From the NCBI RefSeq assembly GCF_024171945.1, contig NZ_JAMTCR010000004.1, positions 806,001 to 870,000 on the forward strand: a stretch of 64,000 bases of DNA, written 5' to 3'. The notes under the pieces were generated by a model. The model did no database searches, had not been told where the DNA came from, and saw only the letters and a list, made by a program, of their open reading frames with translations. How positions within the stretch are numbered: position 1 is the first letter of the stretch; each line of letters begins with the position of its first letter. The translations under genes were made by a program, and so were the position numbers. The stretch is from Actinokineospora globicatena (GTDB lineage: Bacteria > Actinomycetota > Actinomycetes > Mycobacteriales > Pseudonocardiaceae). Of this stretch, positions 8,271-18,724 are shown one piece after another.

Positions 8271-9509
8271 ATGCGAGCCAGTCGCTGGTCCCTGTTAGCC
8301 CTGCTGGCCTGCGTCACCACCGCCGTGGTGGCACCGCAGGTCGGGTCACCCGCGGAGGCCGCGGGATCATCCACCGAGGCCGCGGGATCATTCACCGAGG
8401 CTGCGGGATCATCCACGGCGGCCGCCGCGCCGATCACCGTCTCGGCCGCCGTCGGCGCCCAGAACGGGTCGTCGGCCACCGTCCGCGGTTACGTCGTCGG
8501 CCAGCCCACCGCGACCACCACCGTGGTCCGGTCGAACTACCCGTCCGACTACGCGCTCGCGCTGGCCGACTCGGCCGCCGAGACGAACCACACGCGCATG
8601 GTCTACGTGCAGATCACCACGTCGTTCCGGGCGGCCTACGGGCTCAAGACGAACCCGTCGCTGCTCGGCGCCCAACTCGACGTCACCGGGTCGCTGAGCG
8701 CGTACTTCAGCCACGCCGGGCTGACGTCCACCACCGCGTTCGCCCGGGTCGGCACCCCGCCCACCACGACGACTACCCCGCCCACCACAACGCCGCCCAC
8801 GACGACCGCGCCCCCGACGTCGACCGACGACTACTACCAGGCGGCGATCGGCAAGACCGGGCCGCAGCTCAAGACGGCGCTCAACCAGATCATCCGGGTC
8901 GGCGACAAGCTGAACTACGACCAGGTCTGGACCGCGCTCAAGGCCACCGACCAGGACCCGGCCAACCCGAACAACGTCATCCTGCTCTACAGCGGGCGCT
9001 CGCAGAGCAAGTCGACCAACGGCGGCGGCGCCAACGACTGGAACCGCGAGCACGTCTGGGCCAAGTCGCACGGTGACTTCGGCACCGCCACGGGCCCCGG
9101 CACCGACCTGCACCACCTGCGCCCCGAGGACGTCTCGGTCAACTCCAACCGCGGCAACAAGGACTTCGACACCGGCGGCTCGCCCGCCGCCGAGGCGCCG
9201 GGCAACCTGACCGACAGCGACTCCTGGGAACCGCGCGACGCGGTCAAGGGCGACGTCGCCAGGATGATCCTGTACATGGACGTCCGCTACGAGGGCGGCG
9301 ACGGGTATGTCGACCTGGACGTCAACGACAGCGTCAACAACGGCACCGCCCCGTACCACGGCAAGCTCTCCACCCTGCTGCGCTGGCACGCCCAGGACCC
9401 GCCGGACGCCTTCGAGCGGCGCCGCAACCAGGTGATCTACGACAGCTACCAGCACAACCGCAACCCGTTCATCGACCACCCGGAGTGGGTGGCCTCGATC
9501 TGGGGCTAG
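8271..9509 (+). CDS. Secreted endonuclease I-family nuclease
   Basis: 412 residues. An N-terminal signal peptide (SLLALLACVTTAVVAP, then Ala-rich cleavage region) is followed by a short Ala/Ser repeat. Next comes a beta-rich OB-like domain (ITVSAAVGAQNGSSATVRGY), a Thr/Pro linker near residues 160-185 and a C-terminal endonuclease I (NucM/EndA-type) domain. The nuclease core is clear: WNREHVWAKSHGDFG with the catalytic His, then DLHHLRPEDVSVNSNRGNKD. It probably degrades extracellular DNA or RNA for nutrients. ATG 8271 has GGGGAGAGGAC upstream. Confidence 0.9.
   Translation: MRASRWSLLALLACVTTAVVAPQVGSPAEAAGSSTEAAGSFTEAAGSSTAAAAPITVSAAVGAQNGSSATVRGYVVGQPTATTTVVRSNYPSDYALALADSAAETNHTRMVYVQITTSFRAAYGLKTNPSLLGAQLDVTGSLSAYFSHAGLTSTTAFARVGTPPTTTTTPPTTTPPTTTAPPTSTDDYYQAAIGKTGPQLKTALNQIIRVGDKLNYDQVWTALKATDQDPANPNNVILLYSGRSQSKSTNGGGANDWNREHVWAKSHGDFGTATGPGTDLHHLRPEDVSVNSNRGNKDFDTGGSPAAEAPGNLTDSDSWEPRDAVKGDVARMILYMDVRYEGGDGYVDLDVNDSVNNGTAPYHGKLSTLLRWHAQDPPDAFERRRNQVIYDSYQHNRNPFIDHPEWVASIWG
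8355..8417 (+). repeat. Three tandem 21-bp repeats inside the nuclease gene
   Basis: Three near-identical 21-bp units (8355-8375, 8376-8396, 8397-8417) encode EAAGSST, EAAGSFT and EAAGSST in frame, just after the signal peptide. The repeat unit is a whole number of codons, so copy-number change would lengthen or shorten the spacer without breaking the frame. Confidence 0.85.
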
Positions 9510-9515
9510 CCGGTC

Positions 9516-9548
9516 GAAGGGCCGCCCCCGGTCGCGGGGCGGCCCTTC
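9516..9548. terminator. Bidirectional hairpin after the nuclease gene
   Basis: A perfect 13-bp stem (GAAGGGCCGCCCC / GGGGCGGCCCTTC, 7-nt loop) lies between the convergent nuclease and DUF4180 genes and touches the stop codon of the latter. Confidence 0.8.
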
Positions 9549-9903
9549 ACTCGAACTTCGCGGCGACCTCGTCGGCGGTGTCGAGCAACCAGAACTGCTT
9601 GCCCTGGTTGGTCTCCCGCCGGAACGCGCGCAACGGCTCGCTGCGCTCCAGGTGCGCGGAGATGTCGCCGACCACGACCAGCACCATCCGGTAGTTCACG
9701 AACTTGCCGACGAAGGCGCCCGCGAACCCGCTGCTCAACACGAAGAAGCTCGGGTCCAGCCTGCCCGCCGGGAGCACCACGGCACTGGCCTGCGCGCCCC
9801 ACGCCTCGCCGATCAGGTCGAGCGCGTCCTGCTCCCCGGTCAGCACCGGGCCCTCCGCCGGGCAGTGCAGCACCGTCTCCGCGCCGTACTGGGTGATGGT
9901 CAT
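9547..9903 (-). CDS. DUF4180-family protein
   Basis: A 118-residue protein resembling DUF4180 (GEAWGAQASAVVLPAGRLDPSFFVLSSGFAGAF; YRMVLVVVGDISAHLERSEPLRAF). The family has no established function. The start overlaps the stop of the upstream excisionase-type HTH gene by four bases, so the two are translated together. The HTH protein may set its expression. Confidence 0.75.
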   Translation of the reverse strand: MTITQYGAETVLHCPAEGPVLTGEQDALDLIGEAWGAQASAVVLPAGRLDPSFFVLSSGFAGAFVGKFVNYRMVLVVVGDISAHLERSEPLRAFRRETNQGKQFWLLDTADEVAAKFE

Positions 9904-10319
9904 CGGTCTGCTCCCGCGCTTCCTCGGTCGGTTACCACGTCGATCAACCGGAGCAGTTCGGCGGTCGTGACCAGGCCCCCGAGCAGCATCACGGTCATGC
10001 TCGCGCGCTCCTCGTCGTAGGACAGCTGCACGCGGACCTGCCCACCGGTCCCCGACCCGGCGGCCGCGGTCAGCAACGTCGCCACCCGGTCCATGTCGCC
10101 GCGACTGATGGCGTCGACCCGGACCGTGGTCGCCACCTCCACGTGCCGGTGCCTGCGCACGGGAGGCGCCCCCGTCACCGCGTCGAGATCCTCCCGCGCG
10201 ATCCGGTACTGCTTCCCGATCCGAACGGCCTTGAGCTTCCCGTCCCGCACGTAGTTCCGCACCGTCCGGACATGCAACCCCAGCTCATCGGCGACCTGCT
10301 CGACCGACAACCACTCCAT
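9900..10319 (-). CDS. Excisionase/MerR-type HTH protein with C-terminal extension
   Basis: 139 residues. Residues 2-50 are an excisionase-family winged helix (LSVEQVADELGLHVRTVRNY; GKLKAVRIGKQYRIAREDLD). The C-terminal 90 residues form a separate beta/alpha domain (VRVQLSYDEERASMTVMLLG), possibly ligand-binding. No integrase is nearby, so it is more likely a transcription factor than a phage excisionase. ATG 10319 is preferred; TTG 10328 is possible. The stop overlaps the DUF4180 start. A perfect 8-bp inverted repeat begins at the start codon, which suggests autoregulation. Confidence 0.75.
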   Translation of the reverse strand: MEWLSVEQVADELGLHVRTVRNYVRDGKLKAVRIGKQYRIAREDLDAVTGAPPVRRHRHVEVATTVRVDAISRGDMDRVATLLTAAAGSGTGGQVRVQLSYDEERASMTVMLLGGLVTTAELLRLIDVVTDRGSAGADR

Positions 10320-10358
10320 GTTCCCCAAAGTACCCTATCGTTCGGTGTAATGGGGAAC
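10320..10358. promoter_or_regulatory. Inverted repeat at the HTH gene start (candidate operator)
   Basis: GTTCCCCA at 10320-10327 and TGGGGAAC at 10351-10358 are perfect 8-bp arms 23 bases apart. They lie between the DUF1905 gene end and the HTH start, covering the region expected to hold the HTH promoter. A dimeric HTH protein could bind here; this is inferred from symmetry and position. Confidence 0.5.
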
Positions 10359-10359
10359 T

Positions 10360-10797
10360 TTACGGAGTGGTGAGCGCAGCAACAACCTTCTCGACTCTCC
10401 GCTGCCTCGTCGCCTCGGTCTTGGCGTCCGTCACAGACAGCACATGCGCCCGCTGATGCGAGTAGGACAACTTGTCGAACGCCCCCCGCGCGCCACCTGC
10501 CTCAAGCGCCTCCGCCAAATCCCCCGGCACCTCAACCACCCGCGGCTCGGTGTCTACCTCTATGTCCACCTGCACCGTGTCCCCAGCCGCCACTCCCGCA
10601 GCCGTCCGGTTCTCGCCACTGAGCGGCACAAAGTAACCCCCATCATGCGGCCCCGTGGTCGTCCGGTACGTGTAACTCCCGATCGTCACCTTCACCGGCA
10701 CTCGCTTCTTCGGCCCTAGAGCCGCCAACACCTCCTCCGGCACCCGAAGACCAGTAGCCGACTTCCCACTCAACTCCACCGTCGTCTCAAATCGCAT
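10360..10797 (-). CDS. DUF1905/YdeI-like protein
   Basis: 145 residues: an N-terminal DUF1905 beta-barrel-like domain (VPEEVLAALGPKKRVPVKVTI; YFVPLSGENRTAAGVAAGDT) followed by a YdeI/OmpD-associated helical tail (FDKLSYSHQRAHVLSVTDAK; RQRRVEKVVAAL). The family is widespread and uncharacterised; a stress or cell-surface role has been suggested for YdeI relatives. ATG 10797 lies about 12 bases after GGAGGGG. It is on the same strand as the HTH/DUF4180 pair, but the inverted repeat between them suggests separate promoters. Confidence 0.8.
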   Translation of the reverse strand: MRFETTVELSGKSATGLRVPEEVLAALGPKKRVPVKVTIGSYTYRTTTGPHDGGYFVPLSGENRTAAGVAAGDTVQVDIEVDTEPRVVEVPGDLAEALEAGGARGAFDKLSYSHQRAHVLSVTDAKTEATRQRRVEKVVAALTTP

Positions 10798-11053
10798 ACC
10801 CGGCAGTATCCCCCTCCCGCACCTCTCGTCCACTAAGGACGCTTTCACGGCCACGCCCATGGCCCGGCTGGACCCCGGTCACCTAGCCGCAAGCGTCACG
10901 CACGGCGTCCTCCACGGCTATCTCCCAACCATCCACGTTGACTTCGCCCCGTCGACCAGTTGGCGGCCGCGACCTGGGTGGTCGTCCGGGCTCAGGGGTG
11001 GTGTTCATCAGGCGGATGTCTTGGTGTTGCGGGGGGTGCGCGAGGATTCGGGG

Positions 11054-12154
11054 GTGGATGTGGGGTTGCGGACCATCGCGTGGGAGTGGGGGCGGATTGG
11101 GTGTCTGGGGTTTGGGGGGCCGCCTGCGCATGTGGCGTTGTTGAGGGGGTTGGTGGTTGCCAAGCGGGGGTGGATGAGTGAGGGGGAGTTCGAGGATGGG
11201 GTCGCGGTGACGAATCTGTTGCCGGGGCCCGCGTCGACCCAGTTGGCGATTCTCTGCGCTTGGCGGTTGCGGGGGGCGGCGGGGGCGATCGTCGGTGGGT
11301 TGTGTTTCATCGTGCCGGGGTTGGTGCTGATCCTCGCCCTCGCCGCGCTGGTTCTCGCCGAGCACGCGCCTGCCTGGGTGCTTGGTGCTGCCGCCGGGGC
11401 TGGAGCCGCGGTGCCCGCCGTGGCCGCCCATGCCGCGTGGGGGCTCATTCCCGGCAGTTGGAAGCGGGCGGGCGTTGAGCGGGCGGCGCGGGCCAGGTGG
11501 ATCGCCTACCTCGCGGCGGGCATTGTCGCGGCGGCGGTGACGGGGCCCTGGGTTGTGGTCGTCCTGGTCGTGGCGGGCGCGGTGGAGATGTCCGTGCGGG
11601 TGCCGTCGGCCAACCAGATGGCCTGGCCGGTGCTCGCCGGGTTGCCCGCCAGTGGGGGACTGGTGTGGGTCGCGGCCAAGGTCGGGGCCCTGTCCTACGG
11701 CGGCGGGTTCGTGATCATCCCGTTGATGCGCGAGGACGCCGTCGACGTCCACGGGTGGATGACCGACGCCGAGTTCCTTAACGCTGTCGCGCTCGGGCAG
11801 ATCACCCCGGGGCCGGTAGTGCAAACCATCGCCGTTGTCGGGTACGCGGCCGCCGGGTTGGCGGGCGGTCTCCTCGCGGCGACCATCGCGTTCGCGCCGT
11901 CGTTCGTGTTCGTCCTCTTGGGTGGCCCGCGCCTGGACCGGCTGCGAGACAACAAACGTGCCCAGGCGTTCCTCACCGGTGCGGGGGCGGCGGCGATCGG
12001 CGCAATCGCGGGGACCGTCATCCCACTGATGCTCACGCTGACGCACTGGTGGCAGTTCGTCATGCTCGCCATCGCAACGGTGTGCTTGCGGTGGGGTGTG
12101 GTCGCAACGTTGGTCGGCGCTGGTGTTGCGGGCGCTTTGATCAGTTTGCTCTGA
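11054..12154 (+). CDS. Chromate transporter (CHR family)
   Basis: About 366 residues with two CHR half-domains, as in full-length ChrA exporters. Signature segments occur once per half: LGFGGPPAHVALL with NLLPGPASTQLAI, and SYGGGFVIIPLMREDAV with LGQITPGPVVQTIA. Ten or so hydrophobic segments are visible. The family moves chromate (and perhaps sulfate) across the membrane. GTG 11054 has GAGG 8 bases upstream; GTG 11036 is also possible. Upstream 250 bases carry no convincing coding. The 3' end overlaps the convergent TetR gene by 14 bases. Confidence 0.88.
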   Translation: MDVGLRTIAWEWGRIGCLGFGGPPAHVALLRGLVVAKRGWMSEGEFEDGVAVTNLLPGPASTQLAILCAWRLRGAAGAIVGGLCFIVPGLVLILALAALVLAEHAPAWVLGAAAGAGAAVPAVAAHAAWGLIPGSWKRAGVERAARARWIAYLAAGIVAAAVTGPWVVVVLVVAGAVEMSVRVPSANQMAWPVLAGLPASGGLVWVAAKVGALSYGGGFVIIPLMREDAVDVHGWMTDAEFLNAVALGQITPGPVVQTIAVVGYAAAGLAGGLLAATIAFAPSFVFVLLGGPRLDRLRDNKRAQAFLTGAGAAAIGAIAGTVIPLMLTLTHWWQFVMLAIATVCLRWGVVATLVGAGVAGALISLL

Positions 12155-12905
12155 CCGCGATCCCGTCCAGCAACACCCCGAGGCCGACCTCAAAGCTCAC
12201 CCGCGCCTCCTGCTCCATGTACGGCTCGGACTCGTTGATCTCCTTGTTGCTCTGCACCCACGTCAGCAACGGGTACCGCTCCCCGAACCCGGGCGCGACC
12301 TCGATCAACTCCGCTGAGCGCGCGTACCACCACTCTTCGTCGGACTGCCCGGTCTCGCGCGCGGCCCGGCGCGAGTCGTTGACCACAGCCGCCGCGCCCT
12401 GCACCAGGTAGGTCAGCTCGCTCATCACGCCGACCACCACCGGCGCGGGCAGCCCCGCGGGCCGCAGCACGCGCAGCAGCCGCTCGGCCGAGTCGAGCTC
12501 CTTGGGCCCGAGCACCGGCCGCGCCATCGACACGTGCAGGACCCACGGGTGGCGCAGGTAGAACTCCCACCGCTCCCACGCCCACGCGGTGACCCCGGCC
12601 CGCCAGTCGTCGAGCGCGTCCGCGACCAGTTCGCCGTGGACGTGGTCGTACATCAGGTCGAGCAGCTCCGCCTTGTCCGCGACGTAGGTGTAGAGCGCCA
12701 TCGCGGTGCGGCCGAGCGCCTCGCCGACCGCGCGCATCGACAACCCGGCCATGCCCTCGGCGTCGGCGACCGCCACGGCGGCCTCGATGATCGCGGCCAC
12801 GCTCAGCGTCGGCCGCGGCCCCGGGCGCGCCTGCGCGGCGTCCGGGCCGCGCCAGAGCAGGGCCATCGTCCGACGGGGGTCGCCCTGGGCGGCGAACACC
12901 ACCAC
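12141..12905 (-). CDS. TetR-family repressor divergent from a UvrA-like ATPase
   Basis: 254 residues. An N-terminal TetR HTH (about residues 32-75: VAAIIEAAVAVADAEGMAGL; LGRTAMALYTYVADKAELLD) is followed by a C-terminal ligand-binding domain of the type found in tetracycline-class repressors. GTG 12905 has AAGGAG exactly 7 bases upstream. It diverges from the UvrA-like gene, and the 64-bp gap is filled by a symmetric operator, so it most likely represses both itself and the ATPase until a drug-like ligand binds. Confidence 0.9.
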   Translation of the reverse strand: MVVFAAQGDPRRTMALLWRGPDAAQARPGPRPTLSVAAIIEAAVAVADAEGMAGLSMRAVGEALGRTAMALYTYVADKAELLDLMYDHVHGELVADALDDWRAGVTAWAWERWEFYLRHPWVLHVSMARPVLGPKELDSAERLLRVLRPAGLPAPVVVGVMSELTYLVQGAAAVVNDSRRAARETGQSDEEWWYARSAELIEVAPGFGERYPLLTWVQSNKEINESEPYMEQEARVSFEVGLGVLLDGIAVRAN

Positions 12906-12916
12906 GCACCATCTCC

Positions 12917-12959
12917 TTATAGCGTAAAGTGACCGGGCCGAGGTCAGTTTACCCTGTAA
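12917..12959. promoter_or_regulatory. Double TetR-type operator in the divergent promoter region
   Basis: Two small palindromes, TTATAGCGTAA (12917-12927) and TTACCCTGTAA (12949-12959), face each gene. Together with TGACC (12930-12934) and GGTCA (12942-12946) they make a 41-bp interrupted palindrome centred on 12938 (14 of 17 positions per arm match). TTAC-N3-GTAA is a common TetR-family operator shape. One site overlaps the TetR ribosome binding site region, the other that of the UvrA-like gene. Confidence 0.7.
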
Positions 12960-12969
12960 GGAATCACCC

Positions 12970-15234
<2,265 letters not shown>

Positions 15235-15253
15235 CCGACCGCGCGGGTCCGCG

Positions 15254-15273
15254 AGCCCCTGACGTCAGGGGCT
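15254..15273. terminator. Palindromic hairpin after the UvrA-like gene
   Basis: A perfect 20-bp palindrome centred on GACGTC lies 19 bases after the UvrA-like stop codon and can fold into a G/C-rich stem. Confidence 0.6.
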
Positions 15274-15361
15274 TGTGGACCGTGCGCGGAGGCTGCCGCT
15301 GGTCTGGACCCGGTGCGTAACATCGGAGGAGGGCATGGGGCCGGGGTGAGGAGGCGCGTGC

Positions 15362-16399
15362 GTGGACGGCATCGGCATCTCCGTGACGCTCGACGGTGGC
15401 CACTTGTGGGTCACCCCGACCAACGCCGTCGGCAGACTTGCCTTGGGCGGTGGGCCGTTGACCGTCGACCTGCGCGATATCGCTGCCGTGACGGTGCACG
15501 AGGCCGGGCCGCTGCGCAACGGGCGGCTAGACCTAAGACTGCGTGACGGCCGTAGCTACCAACTGGCGTTCACCCGCGCGCACCAAGATGATTTCGCCCG
15601 CCTGCAAGGCATTCTCGCCGCGCGGCGGGGGCCGCAGGTTCCGTTGCCCCGGGCGGCGGATCTAGCGCCACCGTTGCGGGGGCGCGGGTTCTTCTGTGTG
15701 CCGGTGGTAGAGCAAACGGCGGTTGTGCGCGCGATCTCGGGTCCAGAGCCGACGGGGGAGAGGGTCTCGCAGGCAGAGCTACGGCTGCGTGACGACCACG
15801 TGCAGGTCTTAGTCGAAGGGCACGCTGTCGGCACATTGCCGAGTGCGGCCGCTGACGCCTACCGGGTCCCGTTAGAGCTGATCGGTGGCTCCGGGCGCTG
15901 CGATGTTCGGTTGTGGTGGACTAAGGAGCACCCCGAGTTCGCCTGTTCGGTCGCGCTCGACCTCGCCGAGCCCGAGTTCGCGTTGCCGCTCAACACCGTC
16001 GACCCGCTCGTCCCGCACCTCCCGCCCGGTCGGCCGTTCCAGCTGACCAGGGAGAGCGAGCACCTCGACGTGCTGGTGCCGCTGATGGCCTCGGCGTACC
16101 TGCCGGGCAAGGCTCTCGTGGTGGCCAGCCTGCACTTGGTCGAGCGCGCCGGTCCCCGGTCGACCAGTGTGGTCGTGGCGCTGCGGGTGGACGGCCGCGA
16201 CATCGGCGAGCTGGGCAGGCAGACCTCGGGGCGGTTCCGGCCGCTGGTCGGCCCGCTGGAGGAGGCGGGCCTGCCGTGCCACGCCGATGTGGTGCTCGTC
16301 GGCAACGCCATCGCGGTGGAGGGCAAGGCGCTGCTCACCCCGCCTGAGGAGCTGCCGGACGAGTTCATCCAGCGTGTCCGGGGCCTTCTTCGCGCCTGA
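15362..16399 (+). CDS. Hypothetical protein with a PH-like N-terminal domain
   Basis: 345 residues, not firmly recognised. Residues 1-85 look like a small beta-rich PH-like or DUF4429-type module (HLWVTPTNAVGRLALGGG; DIAAVTVHEAGPLRNGRLDL; ARLQGILAARRG). The rest appears all-beta with repeated HLDVLVPLMASAYL / VERAGPRSTSVVVALRVDG strands. There is no signal peptide or membrane segment. GTG 15362 has GGAGG exactly 7 bases upstream. The last 35 bases overlap the convergent iminopeptidase gene. Confidence 0.6.
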   Translation: MDGIGISVTLDGGHLWVTPTNAVGRLALGGGPLTVDLRDIAAVTVHEAGPLRNGRLDLRLRDGRSYQLAFTRAHQDDFARLQGILAARRGPQVPLPRAADLAPPLRGRGFFCVPVVEQTAVVRAISGPEPTGERVSQAELRLRDDHVQVLVEGHAVGTLPSAAADAYRVPLELIGGSGRCDVRLWWTKEHPEFACSVALDLAEPEFALPLNTVDPLVPHLPPGRPFQLTRESEHLDVLVPLMASAYLPGKALVVASLHLVERAGPRSTSVVVALRVDGRDIGELGRQTSGRFRPLVGPLEEAGLPCHADVVLVGNAIAVEGKALLTPPEELPDEFIQRVRGLLRA

Positions 16400-17615
16400 G
16401 CATGGTGATCAGCCGGTCCAGCACCGCGCCGTCGCTGACCCGCAGGCCGTCGTGCTCGTACTCGGCGGTCAGCCAGGACCGGGTGCCCGCGATCGTGCGC
16501 GCGGTGTCCAGCGAGAACTCGCGCGCGACGTACATGTCGTCGTTGTACACGGCCGCCGCGACGGGGACCTCGTTCGCCTTGAGCCGGTCGATGTCGTAGA
16601 GCGGCGACCAGGCGTCGTCCCGCGCGATGAGGTGGGCCGTGTCGCGGAACGGGGCCAGCGCGGGGTCGGTGTCGAACTGCGCGGGGTAGACCATCTCGCC
16701 GGTGAACAGCACCGGGTCGACGCTGTTGAACTCGGGGAACTCCGCGCGGACCCGTTGCGCTGACCACTGCGTCGCGCCGGGCCCGCGCGCGTAAGAGGGC
16801 TCGTGCAGCAGGAAGTACAAGGGCGCTGTGGAGGCCCAAGAGAGCTCGCGTTCGACATCGAACAAGAAGGTGTCCGCGAGGTGGCCGCCGTCGAACGGGG
16901 CTTCCAGCAGGTAGTGCAGACGGGCGCTGCCGGTTGAGGCGCCTAAGAGGTTTCCTAGCGCCTGGAACGTCTCTACGGTCAATGCGCGGCCGGTGGGGAG
17001 TAGGACGTGGTTGTTGCTCAGGAACCGGGCGACTGCGGCGGCTCGCTCGACGTCCTCCGGGTAGCGCTCGTAGTGGGCGGCGTTCTTACCCAGGACTGTC
17101 TTGTAGAGAGCGCGGTAGATGTCGTCCGCTGTGGACTCTAGAGGCGGGAGGCCACCGGTGACGTAGACCTCCGATAGACCCTCTGGCGCGAACGAGAGGT
17201 AGGTGACGGCGCAGTAGCCGCCGAAGCTCTGGCCGAGCACGCTCCACTTGTCACCGCCGGTAAGAGCCTGGCGGATGAACTCGGAGTCCTTGACGATGGA
17301 GTCCGCGCGGAAGTGCTTGAGGTAGGCCGCCTGCTGTTGCGGATCACCTTGCTGGGCAAGGGAATGGCGGGTGACTGGGGTAGACCTACCGGTGCCGCGC
17401 TGGTCTAGCAGCAAGAGGCGGTAGTCGGCGGTAGCGCGTCGGATCCATCCTTCGCCGCCTATGGGACGCGGTGAGGGGAATCCGGGGCCGCCGTTGAGAT
17501 AGAGGAGGTAGGGGAGGTCTGTGCGGCCTCTTGTGACCTCTCGCGCGTAGACCTCGATGGTCGGTCCGGTGGGGTCCGAGTGGTCCAGCGGGACCGTGAA
17601 GGTGTGGTCGATCAT
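16365..17615 (-). CDS. Prolyl iminopeptidase-like S33 hydrolase
   Basis: 416 residues, alpha/beta hydrolase of the proline iminopeptidase type. It has the HGGP-like oxyanion motif LNGGPGFPSPRP, DQRGTGRSTP, the nucleophile elbow GQSFGGYCAV, a long helical cap, and a C-terminal His region (AEYEHDGLRV). No signal peptide is present, so the enzyme is probably cytoplasmic, removing N-terminal residues from peptides. ATG 17615 overlaps the stop of the DUF4262 gene (ATGA), so the two are co-translated. Confidence 0.85.
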   Translation of the reverse strand: MIDHTFTVPLDHSDPTGPTIEVYAREVTRGRTDLPYLLYLNGGPGFPSPRPIGGEGWIRRATADYRLLLLDQRGTGRSTPVTRHSLAQQGDPQQQAAYLKHFRADSIVKDSEFIRQALTGGDKWSVLGQSFGGYCAVTYLSFAPEGLSEVYVTGGLPPLESTADDIYRALYKTVLGKNAAHYERYPEDVERAAAVARFLSNNHVLLPTGRALTVETFQALGNLLGASTGSARLHYLLEAPFDGGHLADTFLFDVERELSWASTAPLYFLLHEPSYARGPGATQWSAQRVRAEFPEFNSVDPVLFTGEMVYPAQFDTDPALAPFRDTAHLIARDDAWSPLYDIDRLKANEVPVAAAVYNDDMYVAREFSLDTARTIAGTRSWLTAEYEHDGLRVSDGAVLDRLITMLRREEGPGHAG

Positions 17616-18499
17616 GCCGTGCTCACGCGCTGCCACGCGGTGACGCTGGCTTCCAGCTGTTCGGGGGTCCTGGGTACGCGGGTCCAGGTGCCGTCCGCGA
17701 CTAGCGCTGCTTCGTCGTCGCCCAGGTAGGCCGCTCCGGTTAGTCCCGGGTGGCGGGTGGTGATGTCGCCGAGGTGGGCGAGGGTGAGGTCTTCGGCCTG
17801 GTAGCCGCGCTCGTCGAGCACGTCGTAGAGGCCCTCACCCCTGGCGACGAGCACGGGCGACCTCGCTCCGTCCACAATGGACCTGCTGGTCAGCGCCAGC
17901 GCGTCCGGGCTGACCGGGAACGGGTAGTCCGCCCCGAGTTCGCCGATCAACCGCCACGACCCGGCGGGCTGCTCGGCCACCGGCGCCCACCCGCGCGGCT
18001 GCGACTCCCGCACGTCCGCGGCCGCGTCGTCGTCCCACGGCCAGCGCCCGGCGTCATCCGGCCACACCAGTTGCGACACCGGCACCACCTCCCCGTAGAA
18101 GTGCCGCGCCGCCCCGAACAACCCGCCGAACCACGACCCGTCCATCACCCGCAACCGCGTCTCGGCCCCGTCGATCACCCCACCGAACGCCACCCCCGCC
18201 TCCGGCCACCCCTGGTCGAGCCCCCGCCGCACACACCGGCCCAACCACTCCAGCATGTCCTCCCCGCCGAGCCCGAACATCGCCACCTCAGGCACCCCCG
18301 AGCTGTGCCACAACCCCACAGTGTGCGCGATGTCGAACCGAGCCCCCGCGACCCCGACAACCCCCCACCCCAACCGCTCCACAGCGCCCAACACCCCGGA
18401 GAACGACTCATCCCGTTCCCCACCACACAACTGACACCGACAGCTCACGCCCGGACTGTACCCACCCACCCCACCCCCCCGACCGTTCCCGCTTGCCAT
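17612..18499 (-). CDS. DUF4262-domain protein
   Basis: 295 residues. The central part matches DUF4262 (ARFDIAHTVGLWHSSGVPEV; AMFGLGGEDMLEWL), an uncharacterised family. Near the N-terminus, SCRCQLCGGERD has a Cys pair that could bind a metal. The C-terminal half holds an extra domain without clear relatives (LTSRSIVDGARSPVLVARG). It is the first gene of a two-gene operon with the iminopeptidase. ATG 18499 is the likely start; the upstream sequence is weakly purine-rich. Confidence 0.7.
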   Translation of the reverse strand: MASGNGRGGGVGGYSPGVSCRCQLCGGERDESFSGVLGAVERLGWGVVGVAGARFDIAHTVGLWHSSGVPEVAMFGLGGEDMLEWLGRCVRRGLDQGWPEAGVAFGGVIDGAETRLRVMDGSWFGGLFGAARHFYGEVVPVSQLVWPDDAGRWPWDDDAAADVRESQPRGWAPVAEQPAGSWRLIGELGADYPFPVSPDALALTSRSIVDGARSPVLVARGEGLYDVLDERGYQAEDLTLAHLGDITTRHPGLTGAAYLGDDEAALVADGTWTRVPRTPEQLEASVTAWQRVSTA

Positions 18500-18673
18500 T
18501 TCCCTACTGTCGCCAGCTTTTGACGATCCGGCACGCGCGGATCCGCGCTTTTACAGCTCAACGCGCGCCAGTGGTCTGCTGACGGCAGCGACCTGTCGCT
18601 CGTCGACACTTCGTGACCAGCGATGATTCGTAGTACCCGGACAGCTGACGTCGGAGAGGGTTGCCGCAACGGA

Positions 18674-18704
18674 AGAGGCCGCCCACGGGGTGTGGGCGGC
18701 CTCT
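18674..18704 (-). terminator. Terminator of the MBL-fold hydrolase gene
   Basis: A perfect 12-bp stem (AGAGGCCGCCCA / TGGGCGGCCTCT, 7-nt loop) lies 20 bases beyond the MBL stop on the minus strand. Confidence 0.75.
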
Positions 18705-18724
18705 GGGGAGCGAGGGTAGGCGGG

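Noticed and set aside
8355..8417. Three regular 21-bp direct repeats, CRISPR-like at first sight
   Set aside because: They are tandem without spacers, in frame inside the secreted nuclease gene and encode EAAGSST units.
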